Assembly: GCA_028869135.1 (NCBI GenBank)
Contig: JAGWTC010000002.1
Span: 62,001 to 126,000, forward strand
Direction of reading: 5' to 3'
Length of the DNA stretch: 64,000 nucleotides
Source: Rhodocyclaceae bacterium
Lineage (GTDB): Bacteria > Pseudomonadota > Gammaproteobacteria > Burkholderiales > Rhodocyclaceae
The notes below the pieces were generated by a model. It made no database searches. It saw only the letters and a program-made list of their open reading frames with translations, and had not been told where the DNA came from. A program made the translations under genes and the position numbers. Below are positions 26,772 through 36,307 of this stretch, in pieces (position 1 is the stretch's first letter; each line of letters begins with the position of its first letter).

Positions 26772-28028
26772 ATGAGTAACAAACCGCTCGAAGGCATCAA
26801 GATCATCGACTTCACCCACGTGCAAGCCGGCCCGGCCTGTACCCAGCTGCTGGCATGGTTCGGCGCTGACGTGATCAAGGTCGAGCGTCCCGGCTCTGGC
26901 GACGTGACCCGTTCGCAACTGCGCGACATCGCTGACAAGGATGCGCTGTACTTCACCATGCTGAACAGCAACAAGCGCTCGATCACCCTGGACACCAAGA
27001 CCCAGCAAGGTAAGGAAGTCCTGGAAAAGCTGATCAAGGAATCCGATGTCATGGTCGAAAACTTCGGCCCGGGCGCACTGGATCGTATGGGCTTCACCTG
27101 GGCCCGCATCCAGGAACTGAACCCGAAGCTGATCCTCGCTTCGGTCAAGGGCTTCAGCGAAGGCCACCACTATGAAGACCTGAAGGTCTACGAAAACGTT
27201 GCTCAATGTGCTGGCGGCGCTGCTTCCACCACCGGTTTCTGGGATGGTCCTCCGACCGTTTCCGCTGCCGCCCTGGGCGACTCGAACACCGGTATGCACC
27301 TGGCCATCGGCATCCTGACCGCCATCCTGCAACGTCAGAAGACCGGCAAGGGCCAGAAGGTTGCTGCCTCGATGACCGACTCCGTGCTGAACCTGTGCCG
27401 CGTCAAGCTGCGCGACCAGCAACGTCTGGACAAGATCGGCTACCTGGAAGAGTATCCCCAGTACCCGCACGGCAAGTTCTCCGACGTCGTGCCGCGTGGC
27501 GGTAATGCCGGCGGTGGCGGCCAACCGGGTTGGGTTCTGAAGTGTAAGGGCTGGGAAACCGACCCGAACGCCTACATCTACTTCACCATCCAAGGTCACG
27601 CTTGGGAACCGATCTGCCGCGCTATCGGCAAGCCGGAATGGATCGACGATCCTGCCTACAACACCCCGCGTGCTCGTCAGGACAAGATTTTCGACATCTT
27701 CGCCTACATCGAAGGCTGGTTGGCCAACATGACCAAGTTCGAAGCCGTGGACGTCCTGCGCAAGTTCGACATCCCCTGCGCTCCGGTTCTGACCATGAAG
27801 GAAATCGCCGAAGACAAGTCGCTGCGTGAGTCCGGCACCATCGTCGAGGTCTATCACCCGGATCGTGGCGAGAAGTACCTGACCGTCGGTTCGCCGATCA
27901 AGTTCTCGGACATGACGCCGGAAATCAAGGCTTCCCCGCTGCTGGGCGAGCACACCGACGACATCCTGAAGGAACTGGGTTACTCGGCCGACCAGATCAA
28001 GGCCATGCACGAAGCCAAGGCTGTCTGA
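26772..28028 (+). CDS. frc: Formyl-CoA:oxalate CoA-transferase
   Basis: A 418-residue class III CoA-transferase that moves CoA from formyl-CoA to oxalate, the first step of oxalate catabolism. The N-terminal [21 protein letters not shown], the catalytic Asp at about residue 170 in [11 protein letters not shown] and the glycine loop [12 protein letters not shown] follow the Oxalobacter formigenes enzyme closely; a stretch of about ten residues just before that loop is shorter here. Codon use is strongly biased (Leu CTG, Lys AAG, Arg CGT/CGC), suggesting very high expression. It is monocistronic with its own promoter, leader and terminator; oxalyl-CoA decarboxylase is not in the window. Related CoA-transferases with other acceptors cannot be fully excluded. 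Confidence 0.9.
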   Translation: MSNKPLEGIKIIDFTHVQAGPACTQLLAWFGADVIKVERPGSGDVTRSQLRDIADKDALYFTMLNSNKRSITLDTKTQQGKEVLEKLIKESDVMVENFGPGALDRMGFTWARIQELNPKLILASVKGFSEGHHYEDLKVYENVAQCAGGAASTTGFWDGPPTVSAAALGDSNTGMHLAIGILTAILQRQKTGKGQKVAASMTDSVLNLCRVKLRDQQRLDKIGYLEEYPQYPHGKFSDVVPRGGNAGGGGQPGWVLKCKGWETDPNAYIYFTIQGHAWEPICRAIGKPEWIDDPAYNTPRARQDKIFDIFAYIEGWLANMTKFEAVDVLRKFDIPCAPVLTMKEIAEDKSLRESGTIVEVYHPDRGEKYLTVGSPIKFSDMTPEIKASPLLGEHTDDILKELGYSADQIKAMHEAKAV

Positions 28029-28054
28029 TCGACACTCTGGCAACATGCTGAAGA

Positions 28055-28081
28055 ACGGCGCCCTCGGGCGCCGTTTTTTTT
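28055..28081 (+). terminator. Rho-independent terminator of frc
   Basis: ACGGCGCCC and GGGCGCCGT form a 9-bp stem with a TC loop, followed by a run of eight T. It closes the frc transcription unit 26 nt after the stop codon. Confidence 0.93.
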
Positions 28082-28187
28082 CGACCTGACTTCGGGGTCG
28101 GCCGTTCTGCAAGCGCCGTGACACGGCTGCGCCGATTTGGGCACAGGCTCGATTAGACTAACGATATATCAAACATGCGGGAAGCCG

Positions 28188-29564
28188 ATGACTACGCTGA
28201 CCAAACGTGAGCAACTGATACGCAAGCTGCGCCTGCGCGCATATTCGCCACGCGATCTGATTGCGATTGCCTTGCCGGCCCTGGCCATCATCGCCCTGGG
28301 CTTCTATGTGACCGCGCAGTTCATCAAGCCGGCGCCACCGCACCAGATGACGCTCTCCAGCGGCGCTGCCGGCGGCGCTTATGAACGCTTTGCGCTCAAA
28401 TACAAGGATGTGCTGGCGCGCTACGACATCGAGCTGGTCATCCAGCCGTCCGCAGGTGCGATTGAAAACCTGGACCGCTTGCGTAATGGCGAGGCCGAAG
28501 CTGCCTTCATTCAGGGCGGCAGTACTCAGGCCAATCCGGAAGAAACCATACGCTCGCTCGGCAACCTGTATTACGAGCCCTTGTGGATTTTCTATCGCGC
28601 CGGGCCGGAGCAGGCAATTCTGACCCACCTCAGCGATTTGCGGGGTAAACGCATTGCCGTCGGAACCGAAGGCAGCGGCACGCGCTATCTGGCGCTGGAG
28701 CTGCTGCATGCCAATGGCGTCAACGAGCGCAATAGCCGTCTGCTGGCGCTGAGCGGCGTGCCGGTTGCCGAACGCCTGCAGAAAGGCCAGCTCGACGCGG
28801 CGCTGGTCGTCGGCACCCCGACTTCGGCCCTGGTCTGGCAACTCCTCTACACGCCCGGTGTGCGGCTCATGAGTCTGAGCGAGGCCGAGGCCTACACGCG
28901 CCGCTTTCCTTCCCTGGCCCGTTTGACCCTGCCTGCCGGCAGCATCGATCTGATCCGGCACATGCCCGAGGACGACGTGCAGCTCGTCGCTCCGGCGGCC
29001 ACGCTGGCAGTCAGCGAGGAGCTGCATCCGGCGCTCATGGGTCTGCTGCTGCAGGCTGCCAGCGAGATACATGGCGAAGCGGGCATTTTCCAGGGCCCCA
29101 AGGAGTTTCCCAAGGCCAGCAGCGTGGACTTCCCGCTGGCGCCGGAGGCCGAACGCTACTACAAGTCGGGCAAGCCCTTCCTGCAGCGCTATTTGCCGTT
29201 TTGGGCGGCGATTCTGGTGGACCGCATGGTGGTCATGCTGATTCCCCTGCTGGCCTTGCTGGTGCCGATATTCAAGCTGGCGCCCAGTCTGTATGGCTGG
29301 CGCATCCGTTCACGCATCTACAAGCGCTACGGGGAGTTGAAGTTCCTGGAGGCCGACATCGAGCGTAATCCGGAGGCGCATAGCCAAGCCGAATGGCTTG
29401 AACGGCTCGACGCCATCGAGTCGCACGTGAATCGCCTGCCGACCCCGCTGCCCTTTTCCGACATGCTGTACACGCTGCGCATGCATGTCGAACTGGTACG
29501 CGAGGCCATATTGAGAAAGACCAGCCCCTCACCGCAGAAGGATGAAGGTGCTACAGACTCCTGA
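28188..29564 (+). CDS. Membrane-anchored TAXI-family solute-binding protein
   Basis: A 458-residue protein. An N-terminal transmembrane helix (about 22-45) is followed by a TAXI-type TRAP solute-binding domain (about 52-320, with [31 protein letters not shown] and [17 protein letters not shown]), a second hydrophobic segment (about 340-370) and a cytoplasmic helical tail. Ordinary TRAP binding proteins are free in the periplasm and sit beside DctM-like permeases; none is present here. The double anchor suggests a sensor or an accessory role. ATG 28188 is chosen over an upstream ATG at 28137. Its 3' end overlaps the convergent heptose gene by 14 nt. Confidence 0.85.
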   Translation: MTTLTKREQLIRKLRLRAYSPRDLIAIALPALAIIALGFYVTAQFIKPAPPHQMTLSSGAAGGAYERFALKYKDVLARYDIELVIQPSAGAIENLDRLRNGEAEAAFIQGGSTQANPEETIRSLGNLYYEPLWIFYRAGPEQAILTHLSDLRGKRIAVGTEGSGTRYLALELLHANGVNERNSRLLALSGVPVAERLQKGQLDAALVVGTPTSALVWQLLYTPGVRLMSLSEAEAYTRRFPSLARLTLPAGSIDLIRHMPEDDVQLVAPAATLAVSEELHPALMGLLLQAASEIHGEAGIFQGPKEFPKASSVDFPLAPEAERYYKSGKPFLQRYLPFWAAILVDRMVVMLIPLLALLVPIFKLAPSLYGWRIRSRIYKRYGELKFLEADIERNPEAHSQAEWLERLDAIESHVNRLPTPLPFSDMLYTLRMHVELVREAILRKTSPSPQKDEGATDS

Positions 29565-30027
29565 TCTTCTTCAGCAGAGCGGTGGTTGAGCGGTCGTGAA
29601 GAAACGGGATGGACACGACCTTGCCCCCCCATTCGACAACCTCCTTGCCGCCGACGATTCTGTCCACGGTCCAGTCGCCGCCCTTGACCAGCACATCGGG
29701 CCGGCATTCGAGAATGCGTGCTATCGGCGTGTCCTCCTCAAAACTGGTCACGAGATCGACGCACTCCAGCGCGGCGAGCAACGCCATGCGGTCTGCCAGC
29801 GTATTGACCGGCCTGTCGTCGCCCTTGCCCTGTCGCTTGACCGAAGCATCGCTGTTGGCCGCGACGATCAGACAGGCGCCAAGGGCACGCGCCTGCGCCA
29901 GGTAAGTGACATGGCCGCGATGCAGGATGTCGAAGCAGCCGTTGGTGAACACCAGCGGACGAGGCAGATCAGCCGCGCGCCGGGCCAGCTCCGCCGGCGC
30001 GCAAATCTTGCGTTCGAAGTCCGGCAT
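29551..30027 (-). CDS. rfaE2: D-glycero-beta-D-manno-heptose 1-phosphate adenylyltransferase
   Basis: A 158-residue nucleotidyltransferase making ADP-heptose for the LPS inner core. It has the [16 protein letters not shown] nucleotide-binding motif (HxGH type, about 28-43), KGGDW and the C-terminal STTALLKKI. It is the stand-alone form (HldC/RfaE domain II); the kinase half that E. coli HldE carries is not fused here and must be elsewhere. Upstream on the same strand are a BON lipoprotein and a SIS isomerase that may be GmhA, making a partial heptose locus. Confidence 0.93.
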   Translation of the reverse strand: MPDFERKICAPAELARRAADLPRPLVFTNGCFDILHRGHVTYLAQARALGACLIVAANSDASVKRQGKGDDRPVNTLADRMALLAALECVDLVTSFEEDTPIARILECRPDVLVKGGDWTVDRIVGGKEVVEWGGKVVSIPFLHDRSTTALLKKIRSL

Positions 30028-30032
30028 GCCGC

Positions 30033-30689
30033 TTATGACTTGGCGGCCGGCTTGTCCTCGGGGGAGCCCCTGCCACCCGAACGGTCGATCTGGCGTGCCC
30101 GTTCGTCGCTGATGATTTCGAACACGCGAATCACGCGTTGCACGCCGCCGGTGGTGCGTGCGATTTCGACGGCGGCGTCCGCCTCACTCTGCGTCACCAG
30201 GCCGAGCAGATAGACCGAGTTGTTCTCGGTCACGACCTTGACGTGATTGATCGAGAAGCGGGCCGCATCGAGGAAGCGCGCTTTGACCTTGGACGTCAGA
30301 TAGGTGTCGTTGCTGCGCGCCGTATAGCTGCTGATACCGCTGACCTGCAGTTCATTGGTGACACGCTTGATCTCGTTGCTGTTGGCGATGGCGGTTCTCT
30401 CGACCAGATCCTTGGTCGCGGCATCCGGCACTTCGCCGGTTAGCAGCAGCATGCGGTTGTAACTGGTTGCATTGACATGCACCTTGTCGCCGATCTGCTG
30501 GCCGATGGCATTGCCGACGCGAATCTCGATGGCTTCGTCGGCCAGATAGACTTCGGTGTTGCGGCGATCGGTCGCCACCAGTACGCCGGTGCCGGCGCCG
30601 ACGGCGACCGCACCGAAACAGCCGGCCAGGGAGGCGGCCATGACGAGCAGGGAGATGCAGGAGGTGAAGCGGGAAGCGGAGTTGCGCAT
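30033..30689 (-). CDS. Dual-BON-domain outer-membrane lipoprotein (DolP/YraP-like)
   Basis: A 218-residue lipoprotein with lipobox SLAGC at about residue 24 and two BON domains (about 50-125 and 130-200; [17 protein letters not shown] begins the second). DolP-type proteins bind phospholipid and support outer-membrane integrity. The tail after the second BON domain is Lys/Gly/Pro-rich. It sits 9 nt after a DiaA/GmhA-like gene and near yraN and rsmI, the same neighbourhood as E. coli yraP, which supports the assignment. Confidence 0.9.
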   Translation of the reverse strand: MRNSASRFTSCISLLVMAASLAGCFGAVAVGAGTGVLVATDRRNTEVYLADEAIEIRVGNAIGQQIGDKVHVNATSYNRMLLLTGEVPDAATKDLVERTAIANSNEIKRVTNELQVSGISSYTARSNDTYLTSKVKARFLDAARFSINHVKVVTENNSVYLLGLVTQSEADAAVEIARTTGGVQRVIRVFEIISDERARQIDRSGGRGSPEDKPAAKS

Positions 30690-30698
30690 GGCGTTTCC

Positions 30699-31328
<630 letters not shown>

Positions 31329-31370
31329 TTAGCCCGCTTGCGTACAGAAACGTACGACCGGGAATGGCGC

Positions 31371-31736
31371 TCAAATCCCGATAAAAACGTCGATCAGGAC
31401 TCGTTGCCAGGGATTTCTTGCCTCGCGCAGGCGCGCAATACGGGCTTCGACCCTGCTGCCGCGGTCGAGTTCAACCGCAACTGCCTGGTTCTCGGCCCTG
31501 GGCAGATAACCGAGCTGCCGGCCCTGCCATTCGACGCGCACTGCATTGGGGTCGTGCGGATTGTCGGGCTCGCGTACCAGCGTCAGCGCATCGCCAGTCT
31601 GCAACTGGCTCCAGAGCTCGTTGCCGGCGTGGTACTGATAGCCCGCCAGTGGGGAGCTCTGGATGAGCACGCGGATCTGCTGGGCGTGCGCGGCGAGCGT
31701 CCAGCATAGTGCGAACAGACTAAGCAGGCTACGCAC
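31371..31736 (-). CDS. Exported stand-alone HIRAN-domain protein
   Basis: A 121-residue protein with a clear signal peptide (SLFALCWTLAAHA-QQ) followed by a HIRAN domain: SPLAGYQYHAG, LTLVREPDNPHDPNAVRVEW and GRQLGYLPRAENQAVA. HIRAN domains normally bind DNA 3' ends inside cytoplasmic or nuclear helicases and nucleases, so export is unexpected. The GTG start at 31736 lies inside the end of yraN (8-nt overlap), so translation is coupled. No nuclease or helicase domain is attached. Function unknown. Confidence 0.8.
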   Translation of the reverse strand: MRSLLSLFALCWTLAAHAQQIRVLIQSSPLAGYQYHAGNELWSQLQTGDALTLVREPDNPHDPNAVRVEWQGRQLGYLPRAENQAVAVELDRGSRVEARIARLREARNPWQRVLIDVFIGI

Positions 31737-32088
31737 TGAAAGCCCCCTTGAGCCACTCCACGGCGCCGGCGTCGAGCGCGTCGAGCAGCACGGCGTCGAA
31801 GCGGCAGGCTTGCTCACCGTGCGCCTGCAGATAATGAGTTGCAGCAAGAATGATGCGCTGTTGTTTCCGGACGGTGATGCTGGCGGCCGCGCCGCCGAAG
31901 TCGCTGCGGCTGCGCAGGCGCACTTCGACAAAAACCAGCGTCTTGCCGTCCTTGGCGATGAGGTCGATTTCGCCGCCGCGGACGCGAAAGTTTCGCTCCA
32001 CGATGCGCAGGCCGTGCGCCAGCAGATGGCGGGCAGCCAGTTCCTCGGCGGCGGCGCCTATGCGCTGCCGGACGGCATCCGTGCTCAT
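31729..32088 (-). CDS. yraN: YraN/UPF0102 family protein (nuclease-fold)
   Basis: A 119-residue protein with the UPF0102 restriction-endonuclease-like core: GAAAEELAARHL, NFRVRGGEIDLIAKDGKTLVFVEVR (the E-D-ExK-type acidic residues are in GEIDLIA and VFVEVR). The cellular role is not established. ATG 32088 (MSTDAVRQR) is preferred to 32121. It is divergent from rsmI, the standard arrangement, and overlaps the HIRAN gene downstream. Confidence 0.9.
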   Translation of the reverse strand: MSTDAVRQRIGAAAEELAARHLLAHGLRIVERNFRVRGGEIDLIAKDGKTLVFVEVRLRSRSDFGGAAASITVRKQQRIILAATHYLQAHGEQACRFDAVLLDALDAGAVEWLKGAFSA

Positions 32089-32133
32089 CGCGCTTGCCCC
32101 AAAGTCCTGCAGACGGGACAATGCCGAACCTCA

Positions 32134-33036
32134 ATGGACATTTCCAACATGAGCATGCCTCCCGTTCAGCCGCTTGTTCAGGACTCCTACTCGGAGCATT
32201 TCGTCGCGCCTGCATTGTATGTGGTCGCCACGCCGCTGGGGAATCTCGGCGACATCACCCTGCGCGCATTGGCCTGCCTGCGCGCCGCCGACGCGATCGC
32301 CTGCGAGGACACGCGCCACAGCCGACCTCTGCTCGATCACTTCGGGATACAGGCCGCGTGCTTCGCCCTGCATGAGCACAACGAGAACGAGGCCAGCGAA
32401 AAACTGCTCGGGCTGCTGGCCGATGGCAAGAAAGTGGCCCTGATCTCCGACGCAGGGACGCCCGGGATTTCCGACCCCGGCGCACGGGCCGTGGCGGCGG
32501 CCCATGCCGCGGGGTATCGCGTCATTCCCATGCCGGGCGCCAGCGCCGTGGTGTCCCTGCTCAGCGTGGCCGGCCTGACCGACAGCCGCTTTCTGTTCGC
32601 CGGCTTCCTGCCGCCAAAGACCACGGCGCGGCGCGGCGCCATCGACGCCCTGCGGGCGGTGCCGGCAACGCTGGTTTTTTACGAGGCGCCGCATCGCATC
32701 GCCGAGACGGTTGCCGATCTGGCGGCGGTGCTGGAGCCCGCGCGTACCCTGGTGGTCGGACGTGAGCTGACCAAGCGTTTCGAGGAGATTGCGCGCATGC
32801 CGCTGGGCGAGGCTGAGGCATGGTTCAAGGCCGATGCCAATCGCGAGCGCGGCGAGTTCGTGCTGGCGGTGTCCGCCGCGCCTGAGCAGCAGGGGCTGGA
32901 TGCCGACAGCGAGCGTGTCTTGCGCGCCCTGCTGGGCGAGTTGCCGACCAGGCAGGCGGCCAAGCTCGCCGCCGAGATCACCGGCCAAAGCAAGAACGAT
33001 CTTTACGCGCGTGCCCTGCAGCTCAAGGACGAGTAG
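32134..33036 (+). CDS. rsmI: 16S rRNA 2'-O-ribose C1402 methyltransferase RsmI
   Basis: A 300-residue tetrapyrrole-methylase-fold enzyme that 2'-O-methylates C1402 of 16S rRNA. Visible are LYVVATPLGNLGDITLRAL (about 29-47), CEDTRHSRPLL, SDAGTPGISDPG (about 107-118), FYEAPHRI and the C-terminal TGQSKNDLYARAL. A later ATG at 32149 is also possible. It is divergent from yraN, with pyrC downstream. Confidence 0.95.
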   Translation: MDISNMSMPPVQPLVQDSYSEHFVAPALYVVATPLGNLGDITLRALACLRAADAIACEDTRHSRPLLDHFGIQAACFALHEHNENEASEKLLGLLADGKKVALISDAGTPGISDPGARAVAAAHAAGYRVIPMPGASAVVSLLSVAGLTDSRFLFAGFLPPKTTARRGAIDALRAVPATLVFYEAPHRIAETVADLAAVLEPARTLVVGRELTKRFEEIARMPLGEAEAWFKADANRERGEFVLAVSAAPEQQGLDADSERVLRALLGELPTRQAAKLAAEITGQSKNDLYARALQLKDE

Positions 33037-33089
33037 CAGCGGGATGAGCGACCGAAGGATGAAGCGGCCGGGCACAGACGCCGGCCCGG

Positions 33090-33095
33090 TATAAT
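33090..33095 (+). promoter_or_regulatory. Consensus -10 box immediately before pyrC (possible leaderless start)
   Basis: TATAAT lies 7 nt before the pyrC ATG, so transcription would start at or within 1-2 nt of the start codon. No good -35 is seen 17 nt upstream and no Shine-Dalgarno precedes the ATG. A leaderless or near-leaderless mRNA is possible. Confidence 0.45.
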
Positions 33096-33102
33096 CGAAC
33101 CC

Positions 33103-34140
33103 ATGGAAACCCTCAAGATCATCCGGCCCGACGATTGGCATCTGCACCTGCGCGACGGCGCGGCGCTGGCCGCCGTGCTGCCCGACACGGCGCGCCGCTT
33201 CGGCCGCGCCATCATCATGCCCAACCTCAGGCCGCCGGTCACCACCGTGGCGATGGCAGCGGCGTATCGCGATCGCATTCTGGCCGCCTTGCCGGCCGGC
33301 TCGAAGTTCGAGCCCTTGATGACGCTGTACCTGACCGACAACACGCCGCCCGACGAAATCGATCGCCTCAAGGAAAGCGGTTTCGTACATGCCCTGAAGC
33401 TTTACCCGGCCGGCGCGACCACCAACTCCGATGCCGGCGTAACCAGTCTGGACAAGTGCCGCGCCACGATTGCGCGCATGGAAAAACTCGGCGTGCCGCT
33501 GCTCGTGCATGGCGAGGTGACCGACCTTGCGATCGACGTCTTCGATCGTGAGGCCGTGTTCATCGACAAGATCATGACCCCCTTGCTCAAGGACCACCCG
33601 GAACTGCGCGTCGTGTTCGAGCACATCACGACCAAGAACGCCGCCGAATTCGTTGCGGCTGCGGGCGACAATATCGGCGCCACGATCACGGCGCACCATC
33701 TGCTGCTCAATCGCAACGCCCTGTTCGTGGGCGGCATTCGTCCGCACAACTACTGCTTGCCTGTGTTGAAGCGCGAGGTCCATCGCGTGGCGCTGGTTGC
33801 TGCCGCGACCTCGGAGAGCAAAAAGTTCTTCCTCGGCACCGACTCTGCGCCGCACGCACAGAGCACCAAGGAGGCTGCATGCGGCTGCGCCGGTTGCTAC
33901 ACCGCGAACGCAGGCATCGAGCTGTACGCCGAGGCGTTTGCGCTGGCCGGCAAGCTCGATCGACTCGAGGCGTTCAGCAGCTTCAACGGCCCCGACTTCT
34001 ATCGTCTGCCGCGCAATGTCGACACCATTACCCTGGCTCGTGAGGATTGGACGGTACCGGCTTCGCAGCCGTATCTCGAAGGCGATGCCCTCGTTCCCTT
34101 CCGCGCGGGCGAAACCCTCCCCTGGAAGCTTCTCGACTAG
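33103..34140 (+). CDS. pyrC: Dihydroorotase
   Basis: A 345-residue class II dihydroorotase that cyclises carbamoyl aspartate in pyrimidine synthesis. The metal ligands are in [10 protein letters not shown] (about 9-18), the carboxylated Lys in HALKLYPAG (about 98), LLVHGE (about 135), FEHITT and the catalytic Asp in FLGTDSAPH (about 250). Length is normal. It is followed 8 nt later by a small lipoprotein gene that may be co-transcribed. Confidence 0.96.
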   Translation: METLKIIRPDDWHLHLRDGAALAAVLPDTARRFGRAIIMPNLRPPVTTVAMAAAYRDRILAALPAGSKFEPLMTLYLTDNTPPDEIDRLKESGFVHALKLYPAGATTNSDAGVTSLDKCRATIARMEKLGVPLLVHGEVTDLAIDVFDREAVFIDKIMTPLLKDHPELRVVFEHITTKNAAEFVAAAGDNIGATITAHHLLLNRNALFVGGIRPHNYCLPVLKREVHRVALVAAATSESKKFFLGTDSAPHAQSTKEAACGCAGCYTANAGIELYAEAFALAGKLDRLEAFSSFNGPDFYRLPRNVDTITLAREDWTVPASQPYLEGDALVPFRAGETLPWKLLD

Positions 34141-34148
34141 GAGCTCAG

Positions 34149-34613
34149 ATGCGCCTTTCCTTTGCTCTTGTACTGACGTCCTCCGTATTGGTGGCCGGAT
34201 GTGGCTCGACCGACATGGCCTCCATGCCGATACAGGGCAGCGATCATTCGCTGACCCTGGTGCGCGAGAAGCAATTTGCCTGGAGTTCGGGTTGGGATCT
34301 GGCGGTGGTCGTGTCGCGCATGCCGGAATGCCAACGCCGTCATCATCTCAAGCATATGGGCGACGGGACTTTCAAGGTCGAGGTGTTCCGCACCCCTCAG
34401 GCGCGCTGGATCCTGCACCAGGGCAAGCGTTGGTACATCGCCGATACGGAGAGCTGCCTCCTGCAGCAATTCGAGGAAAAGCCGGCCGATCCCGGCACGC
34501 TGGTCGGCGTGTTCGATGACAAGAGCGGGGCGCTGACCTTCACGCAAGACCCCAACCTCACGAAGCCGGCGGAGCCCGCTGCCGACGCACAGCCCGGACA
34601 AGCCGGCAAATAA
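34149..34613 (+). CDS. Small predicted lipoprotein of unknown function
   Basis: A 154-residue protein with a lipoprotein signal and lipobox VAGC at about residue 18. The mature part contains two further cysteines (MPECQ and ESCLL) that could form a disulfide, and an Ala/Pro-rich C-terminal tail (about 135-154). I do not recognise the family. It follows pyrC by 8 nt and ends 38 nt before the RNase P RNA gene. Confidence 0.75.
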   Translation: MRLSFALVLTSSVLVAGCGSTDMASMPIQGSDHSLTLVREKQFAWSSGWDLAVVVSRMPECQRRHHLKHMGDGTFKVEVFRTPQARWILHQGKRWYIADTESCLLQQFEEKPADPGTLVGVFDDKSGALTFTQDPNLTKPAEPAADAQPGQAGK

Positions 34614-34651
34614 TCGCGTGCTCGCCTGCTGCAGGCGGTAAAATCCGCGCC

Positions 34652-35130
34652 GGAAGTTCGCCAGGCAGTCGCTGCATGCTTTTGCATGTGGAGGAAAGTC
34701 CGGGCCCCATAGAGCAGGATGCCGGCTAACGGCCGGGCGCAGCAAGCCGTCGCAAGATGGCCCAAGGCGACAGACAGTGCAACAGAAAGATACCGCCTGC
34801 CTGACTTTGACGCCGCAAGGCGGCAAAGTCTCTCTTAAATGAGAAAGGCGCCGATCGCGAGATCGGGGTAGCGTGCTTGCACGATGCCGGTAAGGGTGAA
34901 ATGGTGGCGCCTGACAAGGCGCCGTTCATGCGCAAGCATGAACGGGGTAAGAGCCCACCGCGTCCACGGTAACGGCGGACGGCATGGCAAACCTCATCCG
35001 GGGCAAGGCCAAATAGGGAAGCAATGACGTTGCTCGCGTCGCTTCCGGGTAGGCTGCTAGAGCCTGTCGGTAACGGCAGGCCCAGAGGAATGACTGCTCA
35101 CGACAGAACCCGGCTTATCGGCGAACTTCC
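34652..35130 (+). ncRNA. rnpB: RNase P RNA (class A)
   Basis: The 5' end GGAAGTTCGCC pairs with the 3' end GGCGAACTTCC. The conserved 5' P4-side stretch GAGGAAAGTCCGGGC is at about 34690, and the 3' conserved block with AGAGGAATGACTGCTCACG and ACAGAACCCGGCTTA is near 35085-35118. Length is about 480 nt, normal for class A. A TAAAAT -10 box at 34639-34644 places the transcription start at the mature 5' end. Confidence 0.96.
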
Positions 35131-35371
35131 AATCTCCTCAGGCGTTGAAAACTTCACTTATAAACATGTGATTGTTTCCCTGCTTATGGCTTCTTATGGC
35201 GTCATAAAAACATTGATTTTTTTGAAATTTTCTTTGCATAAGGCCATGGTTGCTGGGGCATTTATGACCGTGATGTTGAGATAAAAACAAGTGAGATGAC
35301 TCGTTTAAATGGCAGGCGTATAAAGCGCTCATCCCAGCCTTGTTTATGGCTGTTTTTCTAGGAGATGCACC
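35131..35371. other. AT-rich spacer downstream of rnpB
   Basis: This stretch is visibly richer in A and T than its neighbours and has no credible long reading frame. A weak hairpin CAGCC/GGCTG followed by TTTTT lies at 35335-35357, directly ahead of the ribosome site of a tiny reading frame. I see no transposase, attachment site or tRNA fragment. The base composition could mean foreign origin or a promoter region. Confidence 0.5.
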
Positions 35372-35434
35372 ATGTTCGTTACCGCCATCGCTATTCTGTT
35401 TGCCGGCCGCGTCTATCTGCGCAACGCCGCTTAA
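35372..35434 (+). CDS. Candidate 20-residue hydrophobic small protein
   Basis: ATG at 35372 is preceded by a good TAGGAG ribosome site (7-8 nt spacing) and opens a 20-codon frame encoding MFVTAIAILFAGRVYLRNAA, a hydrophobic segment followed by a positively charged end, as in single-span small membrane proteins. A strong terminator lies about 50 nt after its stop. Expression is not demonstrated; the ribosome site, hydrophobicity and terminator are the only support. Confidence 0.45.
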   Translation: MFVTAIAILFAGRVYLRNAA

Positions 35435-35484
35435 ACGCAGCAACTAGCAGTCGCCTCTGCGCCGGGCTCAAGGCGCGACCAATG

Positions 35485-35514
35485 AAACGGCCACCTCGGT
35501 GGCCGTTTTGTTTT
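35485..35514 (+). terminator. Rho-independent terminator after the small ORF
   Basis: AACGGCCACC and GGTGGCCGTT form a 10-bp stem with a TC loop, followed by TTTTGTTTT. It ends a short transcript that would contain the 20-codon frame. Confidence 0.88.
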
Positions 35515-35713
35515 GCGCTGAATCCGTGGTCCATGGAAGTCGGCCAGTTTCTCTTGTCTGAATCGCGTTTTGCGTCCCTTCGCATCCAGTGCTAACAAAG
35601 CACTTTCAAAACAAATTCCCTAGTATTGATTTTCAAGGAAAAATTTTTCTTGAAATGGCCTTGGCTTTGCTTTCTAAGTCATTGTCATATCTCGGAAAAG
35701 TGCCATTTGGCTA
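35515..35713. other. Non-coding region between the small-ORF terminator and the mraZ promoter
   Basis: I see no convincing gene. The stretch around 35595-35700 is AT-rich with several A/T runs, in keeping with an upstream promoter region for the dcw cluster. Confidence 0.5.
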
Positions 35714-35768
35714 TTGACCGGGACAAAATGATCCTCTAAAGTGGGAAAACGTGGGAATAAGTGGGAAT
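35714..35768 (+). promoter_or_regulatory. dcw-cluster promoter with MraZ operator (three GTGGG repeats)
   Basis: TTGACC (35714-35719), a 17-nt spacer and TAAAGT (35737-35742) form a sigma-70-type promoter. GTGGG repeats start at 35741, 35751 and 35761, each 10 nt apart, matching the known MraZ box of TGGG direct repeats with 5-nt spacers. The repeats overlap the end of the -10 and the start point, fitting autorepression by MraZ. The leader to mraZ is about 110 nt. Confidence 0.88.
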
Positions 35769-35857
35769 CGATGGGTCCAGGGCCCTGATTCCGATGAACT
35801 GCATGCTGCCGCGGGTGGCCGGTTACCACGCTCTACACAGGGATGGAGCAAAGCGGG

Positions 35858-36307
35858 ATGTTCCAAGGGGCAACGTCACTCAGTCTGGATGCCAAGGGGC
35901 GCATGGCCGTCCCGGCGCGGCATCGCGATGCGCTGACGGCGATCGCCGGCGGCCGGCTGGTGCTGACTGCTCATCCGCATCAGTGCCTGCTGCTTTATCC
36001 CGAAAACGCCTGGGTGCCGATCCGCGACCGGATTCTCGCCGCGCCCAGCTTCGATCCCCGTTCCGCAGCCACCAAGCGCGTGTTGCTCGGTAACGCGCTT
36101 GACGTCACCCTCGATGCGGCCGGCCGTCTGCTGATCACGCCCGAATTGCGCGAAGTCGCCGCATTCGAAAAGCAGGTGTGGCTGGTGGGTATGGGCAGCC
36201 ATTTCGAAATCTGGAGCGACGCCGGCTGGAAGCGTCAGCACGAGGCAGCCTTCGAGGCGTTGTCGTCGACGGAACCGCCGCCCGGCTTCGAGGACTTTTC
36301 TTTGTGA
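35858..36307 (+). CDS. mraZ: Transcriptional regulator MraZ
   Basis: A 149-residue AbrB-fold regulator with two MraZ repeats: [23 protein letters not shown] at the start (about 2-24) and [15 protein letters not shown] mid-protein (about 84-98). It binds the repeats in its own promoter and represses the dcw operon. I prefer ATG 35858 (MFQGA), the usual family start, preceded by GGAG; ATG 35843 would add MEQSG. The stop overlaps the rsmH start. Confidence 0.94.
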   Translation: MFQGATSLSLDAKGRMAVPARHRDALTAIAGGRLVLTAHPHQCLLLYPENAWVPIRDRILAAPSFDPRSAATKRVLLGNALDVTLDAAGRLLITPELREVAAFEKQVWLVGMGSHFEIWSDAGWKRQHEAAFEALSSTEPPPGFEDFSL

